A stretch of 64,000 nucleotides of DNA from Sphingomonas limnosediminicola (lineage in GTDB: Bacteria; Pseudomonadota; Alphaproteobacteria; Sphingomonadales; Sphingomonadaceae). The position numbers and the translations under genes are program-made. The stretch covers positions 620,001 through 684,000 of the forward strand of contig NZ_BAABBM010000001.1 of the NCBI RefSeq assembly GCF_039537965.1, in the 5' to 3' direction. The notes under the pieces were generated by a model. It was not told the origin of the DNA and ran no database searches. It worked only from the letters and a program-made list of their open reading frames with translations. Positions 40,608-51,313 of this stretch are shown piece after piece; positions within the stretch are counted from its first letter, which is position 1, and every line of letters begins with the position of its first letter.

Positions 40608-42044
40608 ATGCGCGAAGTCCCAATTCGTTCTCTGCTGCTGTTCGACACCGACGCCGATGAGCGCAGGCTCATTTCGGCGATTGCCAGCCGTGCCGGCTGG
40701 AGCGTGGTCGGCGCACCGGACGAGGAAAGCGCCGCAGCGCTCCTGGGCGGCCCACACGGCCGCGACGTTCGTGCAGCGCTGATCGGAAGCTGGGACACCG
40801 ATCGCGGGCCGCAAATGATTTCCGCGCTCCGTGCAAAGCGCGAGAAGCTGCCGGTTATTGTCCTGTCGCATGGCGAAAGCGTGTCGATTGCGGTCGACGC
40901 AATGCGCGCCGGTGCGTCCGACTTTCTTGTGCGACCGGTCGCGCCCGAGCGACTGATTGAGGCGCTTGCCGCCAATGCCGATCGGCGCAAAGCGGTTGGC
41001 GAGCTCGCCCCCGTTTCGGAAAAGCTCGCGCCCGTGCTGGCGCTCGAGCAACTCGTCGGCGCGGCGCCCGAGTTTCGCGCCGCCCTCGCGGTTGCAGCCA
41101 AGGGGGCGCGAAACCGCCTGCCCATCCTCATTATCGGCGAACCAGGAACGGGCAAGGAAACCATCGCCCGTGCGATCCACGCCGCCAGCCTCCGCGCCAA
41201 GGGCCCGCTGCTTACACTCGATTGCAAGGCGATCGCTGCGAACATCATCGACAGCGAGCTGTTCGGTCATGAAAAAGGCGCCTTCCCGGGCGCATTCACG
41301 CCAAAGACCGGTAAGCTGGTCCAGGCTGATACCGGCACGCTTCTCCTCGACGAAATCGGCGCGCTTCCGCCAGAGACGCAGGAACGCCTCGACCGCATGC
41401 TTGCGACCGGCGAGGTCCGCCCGGTCGGGCTCAACGGTAGCCAGTCGGTTGACGTTCGCATCATCGCGACCAGCAGCAATCCGCTGCCGGAGGATTTCCA
41501 TGCCGGCCTCGCGGAGCGGATCGGCGCGACGACAGTGACGCTGCCGCCACTTCGCGACCGCAGCGGCGATATTCCGTCTCTTGCACGCCATTTCCTAAAC
41601 CGCTTGTCGGACCAAACGGGGCTGAGGCCGCTTTCCATCGGCAATGACGCGCTGGCCGTACTCATGCGCTACGGCTGGCCAGGCAACGTTCGCCAGCTTG
41701 CCGGCGTGCTGTTCCGAGCTGCGCTGCAGTGCGACGGCCAGTCGCTGACGGCGGAGCATTTCCCGCACATTGCGATTCAGTCGCGCTACACGGCACGCCG
41801 CACCGACTTCTCCCCGACACTGAGCGAAGCGCGCAGCGAGGAGGCCCTCGCCGCGTCGCCGGGCGTCACGCTCTACACCAGCGAAGGTCACTTGCGTCCG
41901 CTCGAGGAGATCGAAGCCGACATCATCCGCCTCGCCATCGGTCACTATCGCGGCAGCATGACAGAAGTCGCGCGCCGTCTCGGCATCGGCCGCTCGACGC
42001 TCTACCGCAAGCTGGGCGATCTCGGGATCGACACCGCCGCCTAA
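40608..42044 (+). CDS. Sigma-54-type AAA+ activator with degenerate receiver and GAFPGA loop
   Basis: 478 residues, ATG with AAGGG seven bases upstream. N-terminal receiver-like domain (1-125) lacks the phospho-Asp (ALIGSWDTD at that position) and has Arg for the conserved Lys (FLVRPV). AAA+ domain has Walker A GEPGTGKE near 178 and Walker B TGTLLLDEIG. The sigma-54 contact loop reads GAFPGA (about 224-229) instead of GAFTGA. Then RYGWPGNVRQL and a Fis-type helix-turn-helix (MTEVARRLGIGRSTLYRKL). The architecture is NtrC/FlbD-like, but phosphorylation control and normal sigma-54 contact are doubtful. Confidence 0.9.
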   Translation: MREVPIRSLLLFDTDADERRLISAIASRAGWSVVGAPDEESAAALLGGPHGRDVRAALIGSWDTDRGPQMISALRAKREKLPVIVLSHGESVSIAVDAMRAGASDFLVRPVAPERLIEALAANADRRKAVGELAPVSEKLAPVLALEQLVGAAPEFRAALAVAAKGARNRLPILIIGEPGTGKETIARAIHAASLRAKGPLLTLDCKAIAANIIDSELFGHEKGAFPGAFTPKTGKLVQADTGTLLLDEIGALPPETQERLDRMLATGEVRPVGLNGSQSVDVRIIATSSNPLPEDFHAGLAERIGATTVTLPPLRDRSGDIPSLARHFLNRLSDQTGLRPLSIGNDALAVLMRYGWPGNVRQLAGVLFRAALQCDGQSLTAEHFPHIAIQSRYTARRTDFSPTLSEARSEEALAASPGVTLYTSEGHLRPLEEIEADIIRLAIGHYRGSMTEVARRLGIGRSTLYRKLGDLGIDTAA

Positions 42045-43111
42045 AGCCGCGGCGTCAGGGCCTGGTCGCGAAGGCCGCGCCACACCCGCAGCGCCTGCAC
42101 CGTATCGAAGACATCGTGGACGCGGATTATCTGCGCGCCCTGCTCCACCGCCTTGAGCGCGAACGCGATGCTTCCGCCAAGTCGCTTGTCGACCGGTGCT
42201 TCGCCCGAAAGCGCGCCGATGGTGCGCTTACGGCTGGCGCCGACGACGATCGGTACGCCGAGCGAATGAAGCATGGCCAGGCCGTTCATCAGTTCGAGGT
42301 TGTGAGCGATATTCTTCCCGAAGCCAAAGCCCGGATCGATGAGGATGCGGTCAGGTGAAATGCCGGCATCAACCGCCGCATTGATCCGCTCCTCCAGCCA
42401 CAAATAGACTTCGACGAGCACGTCCGCGTAGCGGGGATCATCCTGCATCGTCTCCGGCGCGCCCTGGTGGTGCATGAGGACGACCGGCACTTGCGACGCT
42501 GCCAACACCCCGACGGAACGGCCGTCATAGGTCAACGCCGACACGTCGTTGATCATGCGTGCGCCGGCTTCGATCGCTGCCGTCATGACGTCGGACTTGC
42601 GCGTGTCGGCGGAAACCGCCGCGCCGCCGAGCGAAAGCTGGCGGATGATGGGCGCGATGCGTTCGATCTCGTCCCCTTCCCAAACCGCCTTGGCCCCGGG
42701 GCGCGTCGACTCCCCGCCGACATCGATGATTGCCGCACCCTGCCCCGCCATGTTCGCGCCGGCTTCCGCTGCCGCGGTCGCGTCAGCGAATTGCCCGCCG
42801 TCGGAGAAACTGTCGGGCGTGGCGTTGACGATCCCCATCACCTGCGGCTGGTCAAGACGGATCGTGCGCTCGCCCAACTGCAGCGGCGGCCTGGCCGCGG
42901 TGAGTGCCTTCCATCGCGCCGCCATGTCGTCGTCGAAGCGATTTTCGATGCCTTCGACGGGGAGCAGCTCGGTCGAAACCCGCTTGCCCGCTTCGACGCT
43001 GATCAGCTCGACTGCTGCAAACCAATTCAGACCGCCAGCGAGACGCGCGACCTTCCCGTCATGGCCGAAAGGCGAGTCGACGAATGCCGTCGGGCGAAGA
43101 AAATTGCGCAT
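42041..43111 (-). CDS. folP: Dihydropteroate synthase with N-terminal extension
   Basis: 356 residues; typical folP products are about 270-280, so roughly 85 extra residues precede the TIM barrel. Signature motifs are PQVMGIVNATPDSFSDGGQF, AAIIDVGGESTRPGA, AVSADTRKSDVMTAAIEAGA, MINDVSALTYDG, PVVLMHHQGAPETMQ, DRILIDPGFGFGKNIAHNLE and VVGASRKRTIGALSG. It condenses p-aminobenzoate with hydroxymethyl-dihydropterin diphosphate. The extension (LAGGLNWFAAVELISVEAGK) has no known role. The 3' end overlaps the activator gene by four bases. Confidence 0.94.
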   Translation of the reverse strand: MRNFLRPTAFVDSPFGHDGKVARLAGGLNWFAAVELISVEAGKRVSTELLPVEGIENRFDDDMAARWKALTAARPPLQLGERTIRLDQPQVMGIVNATPDSFSDGGQFADATAAAEAGANMAGQGAAIIDVGGESTRPGAKAVWEGDEIERIAPIIRQLSLGGAAVSADTRKSDVMTAAIEAGARMINDVSALTYDGRSVGVLAASQVPVVLMHHQGAPETMQDDPRYADVLVEVYLWLEERINAAVDAGISPDRILIDPGFGFGKNIAHNLELMNGLAMLHSLGVPIVVGASRKRTIGALSGEAPVDKRLGGSIAFALKAVEQGAQIIRVHDVFDTVQALRVWRGLRDQALTPRL

Positions 43112-43118
43112 TAAAGAA

Positions 43119-43205
43119 CTAGATCCCCAATCCTTGAAACGGCATTTGCGCCAAACCGGACGCCGGAAGGAGCGCGAGGCAGAGCAGAAGACGCAAGATC
43201 CTCAT
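43119..43205 (-). CDS. Possible 28-residue secreted peptide
   Basis: MRILRLLLCLALLPASGLAQ followed by MPFQGLGI. The first 19 residues form a perfect signal peptide (cleavage after GLA), leaving only nine mature residues. It lies between ccrM and folP on the same strand and ends eight bases before folP. It may be a remnant of a longer secreted protein, or a genuine short peptide. No ribosome binding site stands out. Confidence 0.35.
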   Translation of the reverse strand: MRILRLLLCLALLPASGLAQMPFQGLGI

Positions 43206-43249
43206 CGTGCGCACATCACCACGGCAGTACGGCCGGTGACAAGCACCGG

Positions 43250-44573
<1,324 letters not shown>

Positions 44574-45256
44574 GCCTTCCCCAATTCGCTCGAAAACGAG
44601 CTCAGATTGGCTTTCGCCGTCGATGAAGGCGCGGACTTTCGGGAAGCTCCGGCGATGCAGCGGGGTCGGCCCAAGCTCGCGCAGGGCGCGCCAATGGTGC
44701 GGCGTTCCGTACCCGCGATTGGTCTCCCAGCCGTAGCCCGGATACTCGCGCGCATAGTCGGCCATGATGCGGTCGCGCGTAACCTTGGCGATGATCGAGG
44801 CGGCGCCGATCGACCTGCACTTCGCGTCGCCGTCAACGATCGCCTTGGAAGGCCGCTGCCACTTCGGACAGGCATTGCCATCGACCAGCACCCAGGCAGG
44901 CTCGACCCCAAGCGCCTCGACCGCCCGCGTCATCGCCAGCATTCGCGCCCAGTAAATGTTGAGCTGGTCGATCTCTTCGACCGACACGATGCCAACGCCC
45001 CACGCCGCGCACTTCACCAGCCGCGCATAGATGGCTTCGCGCTTTTCGAGTGGCAGGTTCTTGCTGTCGTCGATCCCATGCGGGAATTTGTCGCGGTCGA
45101 GGATGCACGCTCCGGCCACGACCGGCCCAGCCAGCGGCGCACAGCCTGCCTCGTCGACCCCCGCAAGCGGTTGAGGGAATTCGAGTTCCAGCTTGAAGGA
45201 GCAGCGGCGCGACACGCCCCAAGCCTATGGAGCGCAGCGCTGAGTCGCCAGTGCGT

Positions 45257-46450
45257 TCAGTCTTTTTCTGTGGATTCTTCGATGCGCCAAGGCGGAAAGC
45301 GCCGCGCTTCGCCTGCCTTGTAGAGAAAGATGATGTTCCCGTCGGGGTCGCGAAGGCGCGCTTCGCGCCACATCCACGGCTGATTGCGAGGCCCGTGCTC
45401 GAAGATCACGCCCTCGCGCGCCAGTTGCTCCACGCGTTCATCGAGGTCGTCGCATTCAAGATAGATCGCGGTGGTCGCGACGATTTTTTCCTCGGGATCG
45501 ATCTGGACCGAGAAGGTCGCGCCGCCGGCCGTCTCGAACCGCGCATACTCGGGCGGATTGTCGACGATCTGCTTGAGGCCGAGCAGCTTATAGAATTCGA
45601 CCGAGCGCCGGTAATGGGTGCCGGTAATCGTTACCTGGTTAAGCCGCGGACCTGCCCCGACATCAAGACGCACGCGTCCATGGCCCATCGGTCCAACGCC
45701 CTGTCCGAGATCAGGCGCATCGTGCAGCGCAACACGGACGAACTCGCGGGCCCTCGCCACCGCGGTCGGCAAATTCGATCCCTCCGCAAGGAACAAGGCG
45801 ATCGCGCTCGCCAGCGTGCAGCCGGTGCCGTGCGTGCTGGTGGTGTCGATGCGCTGGCCCTGCCAGCTCGTCATATTGTCTTCTTCGATGAGGGCGTCGG
45901 CAAGCGCATCGCCTTCCTCATGCCCGCCCTTGATCAGCACCGCGCAGCCATGTTCGCCGACGATGTGCAGGGCTGCAGCGACCGGGTCGTCCTCGCTCGT
46001 CAGGCGCTTCAACTCCGGCAGGTTGGGCGTCGTGATTGTCGCCACGTCCATCAGGCGACCGAACGCCGCGACCGTGGCGTCATCAGCCAACTCAGATCCG
46101 CTGGTAGCGACCATCACCGGATCGAAGACGATCGGCAGGTCCGGCTGGTCTGCCTTCATCGCCTCCAGCCGAGCCGCGATCTGCGCCGCGGCAAAGGCGC
46201 TACCGATCATGCCGATCTTTATGGCGTCGACACCGATATCGCTCACCACCGCGTCGATCTGCGCAAGAACCATTTCGGCAGGCACCGGATGTATGGCGAT
46301 AACGCCGGTCGTGTTCTGCGCCGTAATCGCCGTGATCGCGGTCATTGCGTGACCGCCGAGCATGGTGACGGTCTTCACGTCCGCCTGAATGCCCGCTCCA
46401 CCACCTGAGTCCGAGCCGGCGATAATGAGGATGCGGGCGATAGAGGTCAT
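45257..46450 (-). CDS. thiD: ThiD hydroxymethylpyrimidine kinase fused to a glyoxalase-like (VOC) domain
   Basis: 397 residues from the ATG at 46450; an upstream frame to 46603 is not conserved-looking. ThiD part (1 to about 265): ILIIAGSDSGGGAGIQADVK, TMLGGHAMTAITAITAQNTT, VFDPVMVATSGSELA, PNLPELKRLTSE, CAVLIKGGHEEGDA and the closing DTTSTHGTGCTLASAIALFL. It phosphorylates HMP and HMP-phosphate in thiamine synthesis. A VOC-type domain follows (about 280-390; VTITGTHYRRSVEFYKLLGL, FSVQIDPEEKIVATTAIYLE, ARLRDPDGNIIFLYKAGEAR). The fusion is unusual; the VOC part could bind a metal and a small molecule. Confidence 0.9.
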   Translation of the reverse strand: MTSIARILIIAGSDSGGGAGIQADVKTVTMLGGHAMTAITAITAQNTTGVIAIHPVPAEMVLAQIDAVVSDIGVDAIKIGMIGSAFAAAQIAARLEAMKADQPDLPIVFDPVMVATSGSELADDATVAAFGRLMDVATITTPNLPELKRLTSEDDPVAAALHIVGEHGCAVLIKGGHEEGDALADALIEEDNMTSWQGQRIDTTSTHGTGCTLASAIALFLAEGSNLPTAVARAREFVRVALHDAPDLGQGVGPMGHGRVRLDVGAGPRLNQVTITGTHYRRSVEFYKLLGLKQIVDNPPEYARFETAGGATFSVQIDPEEKIVATTAIYLECDDLDERVEQLAREGVIFEHGPRNQPWMWREARLRDPDGNIIFLYKAGEARRFPPWRIEESTEKD

Positions 46451-46535
46451 CCTCTTCGCCTTCGACCCGCTCTGGGGGGCGAAGTTGTCCATGTGCACAA
46501 TTGAGTCGTTTGGCGGACAAATACGAACAAAGGGT

Positions 46536-47876
46536 TCACGCCGCCGACTGCACCGCCTCGCAGATATCGTCGACCAAGCGCTCCACCAGTTCCGGATCGT
46601 CACCTTCGGCCATCACTCGGATCAGCGGCTCAGTGCCCGACTTGCGGATGACCAATCGCCCGCGGCCCTCCAATTCGGCTTCGGCCGCGGCGATCCGCTC
46701 CCGGACGCTGTCGGCTTCGAGAGGCTCGGCGCCGCCGTTAAAACGGACGTTCTTCAACAGCTGCGGAAGCGGCTCGAACTGCCGCAGCAATTCGCTCGCG
46801 GGGGCTTTCGCTTCGACCAGTGCGGCAAGGACCTGCAGTCCGGCGACCAAGCCATCGCCGGTCGTCGAGTGGTCGGCCAAAATAATGTGTCCCGACTGCT
46901 CGCCGCCAACATTGCAGCCGCTCTTGCGCATTTGCTCGAGCACGTACCGGTCGCCGACCTGCGTCCTGAGCAGCTTCACGCCCGCATCGGACAATTTACG
47001 TTCGAGGCCGAGGTTGGACATGACGGTTGCGACGAGCGCGTCGCCCTTGAGCTGGTCGCGGCGCTTCAGCTCCAAAACAATGAGCGCCATCAGCTGGTCG
47101 CCGTCAACGATCCTGCCCTGCTCATCGACCACGATCAGCCGGTCGGCATCGCCGTCGAGCGCAAGCCCGACGTCGGCGCCGCTGGCGACAACGGCTTCCT
47201 GCAGCGCCGCGGGATGAGTCGACCCGCAGGCGTCGTTGATATTGAGGCCGTTGGGCGTGACGCCGAGAGGTATGACCTCCGCGCCAAGTTCCCACAGCGT
47301 GTCCGGCGCGACGTGATAGGCAGCCCCGTTCGCGCAATCGATGACGACCTTCAGCCCGTCGAGTCGCAGGTGCTCGGGGAAAGTCGACTTGGCAAAATGG
47401 ATGTAACGGCCCCGCGCGTCGTCGATCCGCCGCGCCCGGCCGATTAGCTCCGGCTTGGCGAGCTTAGGCGCAGTTTCCAGCCGTTTCTCGATCGCATGCT
47501 CGTCGGCATCACTGAGCTTGTAGCCATCCGGCCCGAACAGCTTGATGCCGTTATCCGCGAACGGATTGTGCGAGGCGGAGATCATCACGCCGAGGTCCGC
47601 GCGCATCGACCGGGTCAGCATGGCCACCGCGGGGGTCGGCATCGGGCCGAGCAGGACGACGTCCATGCCCACGCTGGTGAAGCCGGCGACCATCGCCGAT
47701 TCCATCATGTAGCCCGAAAGCCGCGTGTCCTTGCCGATCACGACGCGGTGACGATGGTCGCCACGCAGGAAGTGCGCGCCGGCCGCCATACCGACGCTAA
47801 GCGCCATTTGCGCCGTCATCGGGTCGCGATTGGTTGTCCCGCGAATGCCGTCGGTGCCGAAGAATTTACGTGTCAT
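46536..47876 (-). CDS. glmM: Phosphoglucosamine mutase
   Basis: 446 residues from the ATG at 47876 ([19 protein letters not shown]). Active-site serine in [20 protein letters not shown] near residue 102, metal loop [16 protein letters not shown], sugar-binding [20 protein letters not shown] and the phosphate-binding end [20 protein letters not shown]. It converts glucosamine-6-phosphate to glucosamine-1-phosphate for peptidoglycan and LPS. Twenty bases after NnrU and about 86 before thiD, in a long minus-strand unit. Confidence 0.97.
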   Translation of the reverse strand: MTRKFFGTDGIRGTTNRDPMTAQMALSVGMAAGAHFLRGDHRHRVVIGKDTRLSGYMMESAMVAGFTSVGMDVVLLGPMPTPAVAMLTRSMRADLGVMISASHNPFADNGIKLFGPDGYKLSDADEHAIEKRLETAPKLAKPELIGRARRIDDARGRYIHFAKSTFPEHLRLDGLKVVIDCANGAAYHVAPDTLWELGAEVIPLGVTPNGLNINDACGSTHPAALQEAVVASGADVGLALDGDADRLIVVDEQGRIVDGDQLMALIVLELKRRDQLKGDALVATVMSNLGLERKLSDAGVKLLRTQVGDRYVLEQMRKSGCNVGGEQSGHIILADHSTTGDGLVAGLQVLAALVEAKAPASELLRQFEPLPQLLKNVRFNGGAEPLEADSVRERIAAAEAELEGRGRLVIRKSGTEPLIRVMAEGDDPELVERLVDDICEAVQSAA

Positions 47877-47895
47877 TGGCAGCGCTTTAGCGCGT

Positions 47896-48552
47896 TTACG
47901 CAATCCAGCGCCAGAAGCCGACCGGGATCGGGTGCAGCCATGTCGCTACCAAGTACAGCAACGTCCCGCCGACCAGCGCCACGGTTCCCGGATAAGCAAC
48001 GCCGCGGGTGAACGGGATAAAGGCGGTTTGCGCGGTCCATTCATGCCACGCCTCGCCCATCAGCTTCGCCTTCTTCCGGTCCTGTCCATAGGACCCGAGG
48101 ATCGCGAGTAGGATGATCGGCCCATCCAAGAATAGCGCTTTCGGCATGGCAATGACCGTCAGATGCACCGCAGCCCAGATCGCGAAGCCCCACATCATGG
48201 GGTGGCGGGTGATGGCAAATACGCCCTTCGGCCCGCCACGCGGTCCTCTCGCACCGGGCAGAGCGGGATTGCCGATGAAGGAGCCGACGAACAGGATCGA
48301 GGCGAGCCACATCGCGATCGCGCCAACGATCCAGCCCGCCTCACCGGCATCCCACAGTGGCGGCTCGCGGCCGATCACGCGGTAGAAATAGATCATTCCG
48401 CCGAACGTGATCAGCGCGACGATCGAATAGAAACCTTGGAAAGCTTTCTCTCCGACGCGCCGGACGAGCGGCTCGCGGAGTGGGTGGGAAAGCAGGAAAT
48501 GCGTCGCCAGAAACAGAATCGCCGAAAAGAAGAGGCCCATCTGTACCGTCAA
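47896..48552 (-). CDS. NnrU family membrane protein
   Basis: 218 residues with six membrane helices ([40 protein letters not shown] and others). NnrU hallmarks are [18 protein letters not shown] segment ([20 protein letters not shown]) and the [12 protein letters not shown] end. The fold resembles isoprenylcysteine methyltransferases. Originally linked to nitrite/nitric-oxide metabolism, but also found in non-denitrifiers. The ATG overlaps the stop of the upstream amidohydrolase gene. Confidence 0.88.
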   Translation of the reverse strand: MTVQMGLFFSAILFLATHFLLSHPLREPLVRRVGEKAFQGFYSIVALITFGGMIYFYRVIGREPPLWDAGEAGWIVGAIAMWLASILFVGSFIGNPALPGARGPRGGPKGVFAITRHPMMWGFAIWAAVHLTVIAMPKALFLDGPIILLAILGSYGQDRKKAKLMGEAWHEWTAQTAFIPFTRGVAYPGTVALVGGTLLYLVATWLHPIPVGFWRWIA

Positions 48553-49922
48553 TGCCGATATGCCTCCGGCAGATCGCGTCGCGGCAGATATCGGTAGCGC
48601 TGCATGAGCCGCGTCTGGTGTGTGTCGAGGGGCTGGCGGACGCCATCGATGAAGACGGCTTCGGCAGCGCTCGACCCTTCGAGCGGATCGCCCGACCAGA
48701 TCACCACGTCCGCGCGGCGTCCGGGCGCGAGGCTGCCGATTTCGGCCCCCATCCCGATCGCTTCGGCGGGCTTGGACGTTATCATCGCCAGCGCGTCTCC
48801 CCAGCTTACACCCGTCGCGCCAGGTACGCGCTGCAACGCGACGAGATTACCAGCATATTGCCGTTCCCAGAAGATGTTGCGCGTGTCGCTGTCGTCGATC
48901 GTTCCGATCGACACGTTGACGCCCGCGGCCCGCAAGCGCCCGACGTTCGATTGCGTCGCCGCAATCTGCTCGAAGCTCGCCGGAAGGTCATTCACTGGCG
49001 AAGCGATCACCGGGATTCCCGATCGTGCTATGCGGTCGGCCACCGTCCATCCCTCGGTTGCGCCGACGAGAACGATCTTCAGCGAAGGGAATTCGCGCTT
49101 GAGGTCGATGACTCCGAGAACATCGCTCGCGCGCTCAGCGTGGACGAGCAGATACTGCCGCCCCTGCAGCACTGGAACGAGCGCAGCCGCGTCGAAACGC
49201 GTGAGCAGAACGTCCTCACTGCGTCGAGCGTCAGGTCCGTAAACCCGTGACTCGTTTGGGTTGCGAACGACGGGTTCGACGGCCTGTCCGGCGCGGCTCG
49301 AGACCGCGGGCGCGGCATAACGGCGAAGCTCGGCCGCCTCGCGAAGAGCGTTGCGGAACAGCACATGGGCCGACGCGCGCGATCCGCCGGCCTTGTCCTT
49401 GCCGGTCTCCCCAAGCTCGACGAACTGGAACAGACGCGGCCGTGTGATCGGGTCCATGTCGGCGCCGGTGTCGATGACCGCCCCCTGTCCAGCGAAGATG
49501 TTCTTTCCGACGTTTGGGACGACGAGCGCGCGGGTGACGCCATCGGCGCGGTTCACGGCGACCGGCGTCGCCAGCGGATTGATGGCCGGGACGACATCGA
49601 GCGCGGCGCTGAACGGCCCATCGGACGAAGCGTCGTTCGACCCGTCGGCGGACAGGTCGACGTCCGCCAGCCCAAGCCGCGTGAAGCCTCCGACAATGCC
49701 GGGGGTAACCCACTTTCCCGCGGCATCGATGACCTGAACTCCAGCGGGCACATTCACGCTCGCGCCCGCCGCGACGACGCGACCATCGCGGACGACTACC
49801 GTTCCGCCTTGAATGGGCTGCGATCCGTCACCCTTGGCGACCGTACCGTTGACGATCGCGAAGCTTTGCGCGCTCAATGGTGAGGCAGCTGCGAGCAGGA
49901 GCACGGCGATGCGGCGCATCAT
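48549..49922 (-). CDS. Secreted amidohydrolase-like protein lacking the HxH metal motif
   Basis: 457 residues from the ATG at 49922. Signal peptide MMRRIAVLLLAAASPLSAQS, then the amidohydrolase scaffold VVRDGRVVAAGASVNVPAGV and WVTPGIVGGFTRLGLADVDL. At this point family enzymes have HxH (DIHSHL in the neighbour), here GFT, and no later metal ligands are evident. The second half has ITSKPAEAIGMGAEIGSLAP and GRRADVVIWSGDPLEGSS. It probably lost catalysis and may be a partner of the adjacent enzyme. Its ATG overlaps the TGA of that gene. Confidence 0.85.
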   Translation of the reverse strand: MMRRIAVLLLAAASPLSAQSFAIVNGTVAKGDGSQPIQGGTVVVRDGRVVAAGASVNVPAGVQVIDAAGKWVTPGIVGGFTRLGLADVDLSADGSNDASSDGPFSAALDVVPAINPLATPVAVNRADGVTRALVVPNVGKNIFAGQGAVIDTGADMDPITRPRLFQFVELGETGKDKAGGSRASAHVLFRNALREAAELRRYAAPAVSSRAGQAVEPVVRNPNESRVYGPDARRSEDVLLTRFDAAALVPVLQGRQYLLVHAERASDVLGVIDLKREFPSLKIVLVGATEGWTVADRIARSGIPVIASPVNDLPASFEQIAATQSNVGRLRAAGVNVSIGTIDDSDTRNIFWERQYAGNLVALQRVPGATGVSWGDALAMITSKPAEAIGMGAEIGSLAPGRRADVVIWSGDPLEGSSAAEAVFIDGVRQPLDTHQTRLMQRYRYLPRRDLPEAYRH

Positions 49923-51313
49923 TTCGTGTCTCCTTCGCCGGGCTGGCCGAGTTCGAAGTCGCTGACCGGCCGCCGCTTTGGATCGTTGGCGTCGTACATC
50001 AGTGCGCCATCGATCCACACGCGCTCGGGCCGGGTGTAGTCGCTGAACGGATTGCCGTTCCACAGCACCACATCGGCCATCTTGCCCGGGGTGAGCGTTC
50101 CGGTCTTGTCGAGGATGCCCATCGCCTTTGCGGGATTCCGGCTGAGCCATTCCCAGGCGACCTCATCGCTGATGTTGATGCCGGCGCGGCGCCCGTCGGC
50201 CAGTGCCTTGGCGGCTTCCTGGTTCAGGCGCTGGATGCCGTTTGGATCGTCCGAGTGTACGATCGCGCATGCGCCGGCATTGTGGACCAGCGGGATATTC
50301 TCCTTGATCGCGTCATAGGCTTCCATCTTGAAGCCGTACCAGTCCGCCCACATCGCCGAGCAGATACCTTCGCGCGCGAGGATGTCCGCGATCTTGTAGG
50401 CTTCGACGGCGTGGTGGAAGGCGCTGATCTTGTAGCCGAATTCGTGGCTCATATCGATCATGTTGGCCATTTCGTCGGCGCGGTAGCAGTGGTTCTGAAC
50501 GAGGATTTTGCCGTCGAGCACGCCCATCAGCGTGTCCATAGCAAGGTCGCGTTCCGGCATGTCGCCGCCGTCAGCGTAATATTTGTCCCACTTCTGCTTG
50601 TACGCCTGCGCCTTGATCCAGGTCTCGCGAGCGACGGCGATATTGCCCATGCGCGTCTGCGGCATGGTGCCCTTCGAGCCATAGACGCGCTTCGGGTTCT
50701 CGCCGCAGGCCATCTTCAGGCCGTAGGGCGCGCCGGGAAACTTCATGCCCTGAGCAGTCCTCGCGGGCACGTTCTTCACGACGACCGAGCGACCGCCAAA
50801 CAGGTTCGCCGAGCCCGGAAGGATCTGAAGTGTCGTCACGCCGCCGTTCATCAGCGCACGGCTGAAACCGGGATCTTGCGGCCAGACGCTATGTTCGGCC
50901 CACACTTCGGGCCGCACTGGCGAGGTCGCTTCGTTGCCATCGGAATTAGCTTCCACGCCCGGTGACGGATAGTCGCCAAGGTGGCTGTGAATATCGATGA
51001 CACCCGGCGTCACCCACTTGCCGGTGCCGTCGATCTCCACCGCGCCGACTGGGCTAGCCAGTTCGGGTCCGCCGACGGCCTGGACCGCCCCGTCGGCAAA
51101 CAAGACTGTGCCATCGTCTATGCGCCTGCCCTCGCCGTCGAACACGGTCGCATGGCGGATGACCGTCGGCACGCCCGGGTAGCGAGCGTAGGTCGAAGGG
51201 TACGGGTCCTCATTGAAGCGGACCGGAGGCGGTCCTTTCGGCTTACCCCCGAAGTCTGCACACCCTGCCAGCGCGAACGTGCACGTCGCAACCGCGACGA
51301 GCGCTCGGATCAC
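49919..51313 (-). CDS. Lipoprotein amidohydrolase (imidazolonepropionase-like)
   Basis: 464 residues from a GTG at 51313 whose last bases overlap the transporter stop (GTGA). A lipobox (FALAGCADF) gives a lipidated N-terminus. Metal site motifs are present: VTPGVIDIHSHLGDYPSPG (HxH), NHCYRADEMANMIDMSHEFG (His), AFHHAVEAYKIAD and GACAIVHSDDPNGIQRLNQE (His/Asp), and GTLTPGKMADVVLWNGNPFS. It is a periplasmic hydrolase of unknown substrate, probably cyclic amide or peptide-derived. Encoded between a peptide transporter and the inactive-looking paralogue. Confidence 0.88.
   Translation of the reverse strand: MIRALVAVATCTFALAGCADFGGKPKGPPPVRFNEDPYPSTYARYPGVPTVIRHATVFDGEGRRIDDGTVLFADGAVQAVGGPELASPVGAVEIDGTGKWVTPGVIDIHSHLGDYPSPGVEANSDGNEATSPVRPEVWAEHSVWPQDPGFSRALMNGGVTTLQILPGSANLFGGRSVVVKNVPARTAQGMKFPGAPYGLKMACGENPKRVYGSKGTMPQTRMGNIAVARETWIKAQAYKQKWDKYYADGGDMPERDLAMDTLMGVLDGKILVQNHCYRADEMANMIDMSHEFGYKISAFHHAVEAYKIADILAREGICSAMWADWYGFKMEAYDAIKENIPLVHNAGACAIVHSDDPNGIQRLNQEAAKALADGRRAGINISDEVAWEWLSRNPAKAMGILDKTGTLTPGKMADVVLWNGNPFSDYTRPERVWIDGALMYDANDPKRRPVSDFELGQPGEGDTK

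Noticed and set aside
45227-46408. Plus-strand frame of 393 codons opposite thiD
   Set aside because: Antisense shadow with no recognisable domain.
49877-50965. Plus-strand frame of 362 codons opposite the lipoprotein amidohydrolase
   Set aside because: Mirror of a well-supported enzyme gene; no motif.
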